DNA of 10,796 nt from Actinomycetota bacterium. GTDB lineage: Bacteria; Actinomycetota; Thermoleophilia; Gaiellales; Gaiellaceae. Below the pieces are notes generated by a model that worked only from the letters and a program-made list of their open reading frames with translations, was not told the origin of the DNA and searched no databases. Shown here piece by piece: positions 6,429 to 10,796 of the stretch. Positions within the stretch are counted from its first letter, which is position 1. The number at the start of each line of letters is the position of its first letter. The DNA lies in NCBI GenBank assembly GCA_005883235.1, contig VAYE01000127.1, positions 1-10,796 on the forward strand, written 5' to 3'. The position numbers and the translations under genes are program-made.

Positions 6429-7592
6429 CTAGACGTACTCCTCGACCTGCGCGTAGCTTTGCCTGCGGTCGAGCCGACGCTCCTCGTCGACATCCGGTAG
6501 GAACGACCGCTCCGCGACGAACGTCGGCACGACCGCCGACAGGACGACGACCGTGACGAGGAGCGAGAACTGCGTGCGGTCGATGATCCCCGCGTTCAAG
6601 CCGTAGAGCGACGAGATCGTCCCGAAGGTGAGGCCGGTGCTCATCAGCAGCGTCGTGAACGCTGCGTGGCGCGGGGCGGCTCGCCGAGCGAGCGGGAGGA
6701 TGAACGCGACCTTCGGGAGCATCTTCGCCGCCAGGAGCGCTGCGAGCAGGCCGAGGTTGGCGACGACCGCGCCGAGCGAGACGTTGAGTCCGCCCTTGAG
6801 GAAGAAGAACGGTGTGAGGAAGGCGAACGCGACGACCCGCAGCCGCTTCTGCTCCTCCCGGTGCTCCCGGTAGTGGCGGCTCATGACGAGGCCGAGGACA
6901 AAGGCGGGCAGGACAGCGTGTCCCTTGGACGCGTCGGCCAGGACCATGAGCACGAGCAGGCAGACGAAGACCAGCTTGATCTCGGGCTCGATCACCCGGT
7001 TGCCGTAGCGACCGAAGAACCACGGCGCGAGCCTCGGCAGCGCCACGACGAACGCAACCGAGACGACGAGGAAGAGCGGGAACCAGAGGTTCGGCTCGAT
7101 GAAGATCGCCGAGAGCGCGAGCGCCGTGCACAGGTCGGTGACGAAGGTCGCGCTCATGATCAGCTTCCCGATCGCGGTGTCGGTCAGCCCTCGCTCGACG
7201 AGGACGGCGTAGACGACGGCGAGCGAGGTCGTGGAGAGCGCCGTCCCGGCGATCAACGAGGCGCGCACCGTCCAGTCGAGCAGGACGTAGGCGACCGCAG
7301 AGGCGACGGCGAACGGGCCGACGAACGAGGCGACGCCGATTCCCACCGACGCCTCCAGTCGCCGCCGCATGTAGCCGGGATCCACCTCCATTCCGGCGAG
7401 GAACGTGAGGACGACGGACGCGAACGAGGCGATGAAGTCGAGCCAGCTCTGCGAGTGCAGCCCGAAGAGGTTGCCGGCTGCGACGCCGAGCGTGAGCTCG
7501 ACGAGCGCGACGGTGACGCCGAGCTCGACGGAGATGACGCTTGCGACGAGCACGATCGTCCCGAGCACGGCGGCGAGCTGAACGGCGTCCAT
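6429..7592 (-). CDS. CPA2 family cation/proton antiporter (KefB/NapA-like)
   Basis: This 387-aa integral membrane protein has about 12 hydrophobic segments spread along its length. It resembles the membrane domain of CPA2 Na+(K+)/H+ exchangers: TFLAGMEVDP near 63-72, the broken-helix region TALSTTSLAVVYAVLVERGL at 117-136, and FFFLKGGLNVSL around K266. The ion-binding carboxylate is D153. The preceding residue is T152 rather than the D, N or Q usual in NapA and Kef proteins, so stoichiometry or ion choice may differ. No RCK/TrkA-N domain follows, so gating by NAD or glutathione is not expected. ATG 7592 is chosen for GGAGGT about 6 nt upstream; an ATG at 7637 would add 15 residues of polar, non-membrane sequence. 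It probably exports Na+ or K+ for pH or salt control. Confidence 0.88.
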   Translation of the reverse strand: MDAVQLAAVLGTIVLVASVISVELGVTVALVELTLGVAAGNLFGLHSQSWLDFIASFASVVLTFLAGMEVDPGYMRRRLEASVGIGVASFVGPFAVASAVAYVLLDWTVRASLIAGTALSTTSLAVVYAVLVERGLTDTAIGKLIMSATFVTDLCTALALSAIFIEPNLWFPLFLVVSVAFVVALPRLAPWFFGRYGNRVIEPEIKLVFVCLLVLMVLADASKGHAVLPAFVLGLVMSRHYREHREEQKRLRVVAFAFLTPFFFLKGGLNVSLGAVVANLGLLAALLAAKMLPKVAFILPLARRAAPRHAAFTTLLMSTGLTFGTISSLYGLNAGIIDRTQFSLLVTVVVLSAVVPTFVAERSFLPDVDEERRLDRRQSYAQVEEYV

Positions 7593-7609
7593 CGGTGACC
7601 TCCACTTCG

Positions 7610-7622
7610 CGTCGAGTCGACG
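7610..7622. promoter_or_regulatory. Inverted repeat upstream of the antiporter
   Basis: CGTCGA-G-TCGACG is a perfect repeat with 6-bp arms, 18 nt before the antiporter start in the 110-bp gap after lysR. It could be an operator or a small leader hairpin. In the same gap, minus-strand TAGAAT (7695-7690) resembles a -10 element without a good -35, and a bulged GCCT...AGGC hairpin (7665-7688) could end the lysR transcript. None of these is decisive. Confidence 0.3.
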
Positions 7623-7702
7623 TTCCGTAGAGGCCATCAGCCCGGTGCGGGCGGTTGGGCACGAGCCTCATCGCGCTTGGAGCGAGGCGATTCTAGCGGG
7701 TG

Positions 7703-8638
7703 CTAAGCGGCGACCGGCTCCGTCTCGCCTTGGAGCTCACCGCACACGCCGAGCGCGGTCTCGACGAACGCCTCGGCGGCCGGCGTGCGGTAGCGGTCTC
7801 GGTGCCACGCGACCGCGATCAGGCGCGGGGGCACCTTCGGGCCGAGGTCGAGCTCCACGATCGTCTCGTCGTGCGGCTCGAGCGTCAGTCGCGGCACGAG
7901 CGCCGCGCCGACGCCGGCCCCGACGAGGCCCTGCACGGTGCCGTTGTGATCCGAGCGGAAGACAAAATGGAGCCGCTCGCGGAGCGCAGCCTCGATCCGG
8001 ACCGTGCTACGGCAGGAGCGGTAGCCGATCAGATCGAGCGCGGCGATGTCGCGGCGTGACGGCGTCGCGTCGCGCTCGGCGAGCGGCGATCCCGCAGGAA
8101 CGATCAAGACGTAGGGGTCGCGCAGGAGCTCGACGGCTTCGAACGGTCCGTCGACGAGCGGCAGGTCGGCGAAGGTGAGGTCGAGCTCGCCGCGCTCGAC
8201 GAGCCCCAGGAGCTCGGCGTCGGAGGCCGACTCGGTCAGCGCGATCTCGACGCGCGGCCAGGCGGCGGCGTAGCGCCTCATCAACTCGGGCAGGATGCGC
8301 TGGCCGACGCTCTGGTAGATGCCGACGCGCAGGACGCCGCCCTCGCCCTCGGCGAGCGCGCCGAGGTCGGCCTGCGCGGCTGCAAGCCGGGCGACGATCG
8401 CCTCCGCGTGCCGCAGCAGGAGCTCGCCGGCCTCCGTCAGCGAGACCGGGCGAGGTCCGCCGGGCCGCTCGACGAGGCGGGCGTCGACGATGCGCTCGAG
8501 CGCGGCGATCTGCTGGCTGATCGCCGACTGCGTGTAGCCCAGGCTCTTGGCCGCACGGCCGAACGAGCCCTCGCGCGACACCGCTTCGAGAGCCGTCAGA
8601 TGGCGCAGCTCGATACCCAGCCAGCGATCAGATTCCAT
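7703..8638 (-). CDS. LysR family transcriptional regulator
   Basis: The 311-aa protein has the LysR winged helix-turn-helix at residues 11-68 (LRHLTALEAVSREGSFGRAAKSL, then YTQSAISQQIAALE), a linker helix, and a substrate-binding domain from about residue 100 (GVLRVGIYQSVGQRILPELM) through two lobes to the end. Length is normal. The ATG at 8638 sits about ten residues before the DNA-binding domain; upstream extensions in the frame do not look like the family. It is transcribed away from the EamA cassette, the classic layout in which a LysR protein controls the divergent gene and itself. It also reads toward the antiporter 110 bp downstream, which could be a second target. The effector is unknown. 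Confidence 0.92.
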   Translation of the reverse strand: MESDRWLGIELRHLTALEAVSREGSFGRAAKSLGYTQSAISQQIAALERIVDARLVERPGGPRPVSLTEAGELLLRHAEAIVARLAAAQADLGALAEGEGGVLRVGIYQSVGQRILPELMRRYAAAWPRVEIALTESASDAELLGLVERGELDLTFADLPLVDGPFEAVELLRDPYVLIVPAGSPLAERDATPSRRDIAALDLIGYRSCRSTVRIEAALRERLHFVFRSDHNGTVQGLVGAGVGAALVPRLTLEPHDETIVELDLGPKVPPRLIAVAWHRDRYRTPAAEAFVETALGVCGELQGETEPVAA

Positions 8639-8639
8639 G

Positions 8640-8662
8640 ATCGAAACCAATTGTAGCTCGAT
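8640..8662. promoter_or_regulatory. Candidate LysR promoter/operator
   Basis: ATCGA-N13-TCGAT is a short inverted repeat in the lysR-to-36-aa-ORF gap (8639-8698). It brackets minus-strand TACAAT (8655-8650), which matches the -10 consensus at five of six bases and would start transcription only about 5 nt before the lysR ATG. LysR sites are often interrupted dyads in such gaps. No clear -35 is visible and no obvious promoter for the plus-strand genes was found. Confidence 0.35.
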
Positions 8663-8698
8663 TTGCGCTAATAGACCTCGAGTGGGCATCCTGAGTGC

Positions 8699-8809
8699 GT
8701 GGGACTCGCAATCGTCATCCTCGTGCTCGTGTTGATCGGCCCGGCCGCGATCCTCTGGGGCGCCGATTCGCGCCGGATCGACGACCGCGGCTGGATCGGC
8801 CGACGCTGA
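8699..8809 (+). CDS. 36-aa single-pass membrane peptide
   Basis: The short frame from GTG 8699 begins MGLAIVILVLVLIGPAAILW, one strongly hydrophobic helix, followed by the charged tail GADSRRIDDRGWIGRR. A positive C-terminal tail suggests it stays on the cytoplasmic side. It ends 4 bp before the EamA start on the same strand, so co-expression with the transporter is likely. The hydrophobic-then-charged pattern and tight spacing argue for a real gene, although no good Shine-Dalgarno precedes it and the function is unknown. It may instead be only a translated leader of the transporter gene. Confidence 0.55.
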   Translation: MGLAIVILVLVLIGPAAILWGADSRRIDDRGWIGRR

Positions 8810-8813
8810 CCCC

Positions 8814-9716
8814 ATGATCGCGCGGGCCTGGGGCGCCCTGGCCACGCTCTACGTGGTCTGGGGCTCGACGTACCTCGGGATCATGCTCGCCATCCGGACG
8901 ATGCCGCCGTTTCTCATGTCGTCGGCTCGGTTCGTCGTCGCAGGCGCGGTTCTCTTCGCCGTCTCGCCGCGCCGCGGCCAGCGGCTCGGCCTGCGGCAAT
9001 GGGCGGCCGCGGCCGTTGCGGGCGCGGCGCTCCTCGCCGTCGGAAACGGCGGGATCACCTGGGCGGAGCAGCGCGTCGACTCGGGTGTGGCGGCGCTCCT
9101 CGTCGCGACGATGCCGCTCTGGCTCGCGCTCTTCGACCGGCTCGTCTTCGGCACGCGGCTGTCGCCGGCAGGCCTTGCCGGCCTCGTTGTGGGCCTTGGC
9201 GGGGTTGCGCTCCTCGTCGGCCCCGGAGGCGGCGGGACAGACCTCGTCGGCGGCCTCGTCTGCGTCGCCGCAGCAGCGGCCTGGGCGGCCGGCTCGCTGT
9301 ACTCGCGCCGTGCCCCGCTGCCGTCGCAGCCCATGCTCGCGTCCGGGATGGAGATGCTCGCCGGCGGCGTTCTTCTTGCGATCGCCGGGCTCGCCGCGGG
9401 CGAGGGCGGACAGGTCCACCTCTCGCAGGTCTCGGCGACGTCCCTGCTCGCGCTCCTCTACCTCGTGGTCGTCGGCTCGATCGTCGCCTTCAGCGCGTTC
9501 CACTGGCTGCTCCGGAACGCGCCGACTCACATCGTCTCGACGTACGCGTACGTGAACCCCGTAGTGGCAGTCCTGCTCGGAGCGGCGTTCCTCGGCGAGC
9601 CGATGACGTTCCGGACGCTGATCGCCGGCCTCGCCATCGTCACCTCGGTCGTCCTGATCGTCGGCGCGCGGCTGCCACGGTTCGCCCCGGCCGTGCCGGC
9701 GCGCAGCACGGCCTGA
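8814..9716 (+). CDS. EamA/DMT family transporter
   Basis: A 300-aa drug/metabolite transporter with ten predicted membrane helices arranged as two EamA repeats. The first repeat opens with ALATLYVVWGSTYLGIMLAI and carries the conserved RF after the second helix (SSARFVVAGA). The second repeat includes FSAFHWLLRNAPTHIVSTYA followed by YVNPVVAVLLGAAFLGEP, the family hallmark near the end of YedA-like exporters. It is complete and ends in a short basic tail. Such proteins export amino acids or other metabolites, but the substrate cannot be predicted here. The divergent LysR gene is the likely regulator. DUF177 follows 15 bp later on the same strand, so read-through into it is possible. Confidence 0.93.
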   Translation: MIARAWGALATLYVVWGSTYLGIMLAIRTMPPFLMSSARFVVAGAVLFAVSPRRGQRLGLRQWAAAAVAGAALLAVGNGGITWAEQRVDSGVAALLVATMPLWLALFDRLVFGTRLSPAGLAGLVVGLGGVALLVGPGGGGTDLVGGLVCVAAAAAWAAGSLYSRRAPLPSQPMLASGMEMLAGGVLLAIAGLAAGEGGQVHLSQVSATSLLALLYLVVVGSIVAFSAFHWLLRNAPTHIVSTYAYVNPVVAVLLGAAFLGEPMTFRTLIAGLAIVTSVVLIVGARLPRFAPAVPARSTA

Positions 9717-9731
9717 GCTACCCTGGCCGCC

Positions 9732-10241
9732 ATGAGGAGCCTCAGCCTCCGGACGCTCAAGCTGCGGCCGGGAGAGCAGCACCGCGACGAGATCGAGCTC
9801 GAGCTCGAGCCCTTCGAGCTGGGCGGCCAGCGCTACCTGCCCGTGCCCGAGAAGGTGCCCGCGGAGCTCACGGTCAGCCGGGCGACCACGGGAACGGTCT
9901 TCGAGCTGGCGTTCAGGATTCGCCTCCACGGGCCGTGCTACCGGTGTCTCGAGGACGCGGTGCTGGAGCTCCCGATCGAAGGGCGCGAGTACCAGGCCAC
10001 GAACCCGGGCGAGGCCGAGGAGCTGAGGACGCAGTACGTGACCGACGACCGCCTCGACCTCGCCGGCTGGGCGCGTGACGCGAGCGCCCTCGAGCTCCCG
10101 GACAAGATCCTCTGCCGCTCTGACTGCGCCGGCCTCTGCCCGGTCTGCGGCCGGAACCTGAACGACGAGCCGCACACGCACGAGGAAGAGGCCGGCGACC
10201 CGCGCTGGAGCGCGCTGGCCGAGCTCCGCGACCGGCTCTAG
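9732..10241 (+). CDS. DUF177 (YceD-type) metal-binding protein
   Basis: A 169-aa protein of the YceD/DUF177 family, which is linked to 23S rRNA accumulation and is usually encoded directly before rpmF (ribosomal protein L32). Two cysteines lie in GPCYRCLE (C69, C72) and four more in LCRSDCAGLCPVCGRNLN (C128, C132, C136, C139), consistent with a bound metal. The N-terminal domain and conserved CAGLCPVCG.NLN segment identify the family well. In related actinobacteria it follows the SepIVA-like gene; here the EamA cassette lies between them. No L32-like protein (typically a short basic protein with a CPxCG motif) is seen downstream. It may be transcribed with EamA, 15 bp upstream. Confidence 0.9.
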   Translation: MRSLSLRTLKLRPGEQHRDEIELELEPFELGGQRYLPVPEKVPAELTVSRATTGTVFELAFRIRLHGPCYRCLEDAVLELPIEGREYQATNPGEAEELRTQYVTDDRLDLAGWARDASALELPDKILCRSDCAGLCPVCGRNLNDEPHTHEEEAGDPRWSALAELRDRL

Positions 10242-10249
10242 AATTCGCC

Positions 10250-10266
10250 GCGGCGCCTCGCGCCGC
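10250..10266 (+). terminator. GC hairpin after DUF177
   Basis: GCGGCG-CCTCG-CGCCGC is a 6-bp perfect stem 8 bp past the DUF177 stop. A modest T-containing stretch (TCTATGCGGGCTTTCT) follows rather than a T-run. It could be a weak terminator or the first helix of the ABC-F leader. Confidence 0.4.
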
Positions 10267-10269
10267 TCT

Positions 10270-10284
10270 ATGCGGGCTTTCTGA
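10270..10284 (+). other. Possible four-codon leader ORF
   Basis: ATG CGG GCT TTC TGA encodes MRAF and overlaps the 5' arm of the downstream leader helix. A ribosome here would block that helix and could free the ABC-F ribosome binding site. There is no recognisable Shine-Dalgarno and so short a frame can occur by chance, so this is speculative. Confidence 0.2.
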
Positions 10285-10341
10285 CGAAACCGATGTCTCG
10301 CGTCCCACTCCGGGCCGCACCCGCCCTTCGTCAGGAGGTCC
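10274..10341 (+). promoter_or_regulatory. Leader helix hiding the ABC-F ribosome binding site
   Basis: GGGCTTTCTGACGAA (10274-10288) can pair without interruption with TTCGTCAGGAGGTCC (10327-10341): 15 pairs, 12 Watson-Crick and 3 G-U, closing a 38-nt loop. The 3' arm contains the whole AGGAGGT Shine-Dalgarno and ends at the base before the ATG. The shorter rival pairing GCGGG (10272-10276) with CCCGC (10320-10324) could oppose it. Translational attenuation is the inferred role; ABC-F resistance genes are often controlled through their leaders. Confidence 0.5.
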
Positions 10342-10796
10342 ATGCACTCGATCACGCTCAGCGACGTCACCAAGTCCCACGGGGCCCGCCTGCTCTTGGA
10401 CCGTGTCTCGCTCGTCGTCGGTGAGGGGAGCCGCATCGGCGTCGTCGGGCCGAACGGCGTCGGGAAGACGACGCTGCTCCGGCTGCTGGCGGAGGACCGG
10501 CGTCGCCGCCGCGGCTACGGAGATGGACGGGCTCGCGGCGCGACTCGACGAGGAGCCCGGGCTCGCGGAGCCCTACACGGAGGCGCTCGACCGGTTCCTC
10601 GCGCTGGGCGGTTCGGATCTCGCCGCTCGTGCGGCCGCCGCGTGCGCCGAGGTCGGGCTCGCAGGCCGGCTGGAGAAGCCACTCGAGTCGCTCTCGGGCG
10701 GGCAGGCAGCGCGGGCGCGGCTCGCGGCGCTCCTCCTGGCCCGGTTCGACGTCTTCTGCCTCGACGAGCCGACGAACGACCTCGACTTCGAGGGCC
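10342..10796 (+). pseudogene. ABC-F family ATPase, partial, with internal deletion
   Basis: ABC-F proteins are soluble twin-ATPase factors that act on ribosomes; some give antibiotic resistance. From the ATG, MHSITLSDVTKSHGARLLLD leads into Walker A GPNGVGKTTLLRLLAE. After about residue 51 the frame becomes arginine-rich nonsense without a stop. The proper continuation is in the +1 frame from 10496 (TGVAAAATEMDGLAARLDEE), through the ABC signature LSGGQAARARLAALLLARF to Walker B DVFCLDEPTNDLDFEG at the window edge. Some 35-40 residues between, which normally hold the Q-loop (GYLPQE-like), are missing. The Shine-Dalgarno AGGAGG is only 3 nt from the ATG. The gene continues past the window, so the linker and second ATPase domain are unseen. 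It may be a pseudogene or an assembly error. Confidence 0.75.

Noticed and set aside
6666..7598. 310-aa plus-strand frame opposite the antiporter
   Set aside because: Composition is almost entirely D, E, R and G, as expected for the complement of a hydrophobic membrane-protein gene.
8639..8845. LysR start at 8845
   Set aside because: It would run through the divergent promoter gap and the 36-aa ORF and add residues before the usual LysR N-terminus.
8715..10436. 573-aa open frame on the minus strand
   Set aside because: It runs antisense across EamA and DUF177, is dominated by R, E, D, G and A, and has no recognisable domain; this is a GC-rich antisense artefact.

Overview
The window is high-GC bacterial DNA with dense genes, many GTG starts and 4-bp stop/start overlaps. 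The order degV - recG - rsmD - coaD - (SepIVA/DivIVA-like) - DUF177 matches the conserved actinobacterial block around coaD. I infer an uncultured Actinomycetota, possibly Thermoleophilia; the class is a guess from gene order and protein style. No rRNA, tRNA, CRISPR array, transposase or integrase is visible.

Layout. Positions 1-1255 hold a lone receiver-domain response regulator followed 4 bp later by a DegV/FakB-like fatty-acid-binding protein. Positions 1352-3242 hold recG. Its helicase motifs are intact, but the C-terminal part is broken: a block that should encode the TRG translocation motif is missing, and the last 37 codons continue in another frame. A hairpin containing both stop codons (3235-3254) separates recG from a convergent ODP-type metallo-beta-lactamase-fold gene (3247-3987, minus). 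That gene diverges from a TetR regulator (4064-4639) across a 50-bp near-palindromic control region with two matching operator-like repeats. tetR overlaps rsmD by 4 bp and rsmD overlaps coaD by 4 bp; coaD is followed closely by a SepIVA/Rv2927c-like coiled-coil gene. Two housekeeping genes therefore appear to sit downstream of a TetR-controlled promoter.

Positions 6189-9716 look like an accessory insertion between the SepIVA-like gene and DUF177. They hold a 64-aa coiled-coil ORF and a CPA2 cation/proton antiporter (both minus), a LysR regulator (minus), and a divergent pair of a 36-aa membrane peptide and an EamA transporter (plus). DUF177 (9732-10241) then resumes the conserved block, but the rpmF gene usually found next is not seen. 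The last gene is an ABC-F ATPase (10342 to the window edge). Its ribosome binding site lies entirely inside a predicted 15-bp leader helix, and its first ATPase domain carries a frame-breaking internal deletion like the one in recG.

The main points for follow-up are the two similar deletions (real decay or assembly error), the TetR/metallo-beta-lactamase control region that reads into rsmD-coaD, and the ABC-F leader structure.
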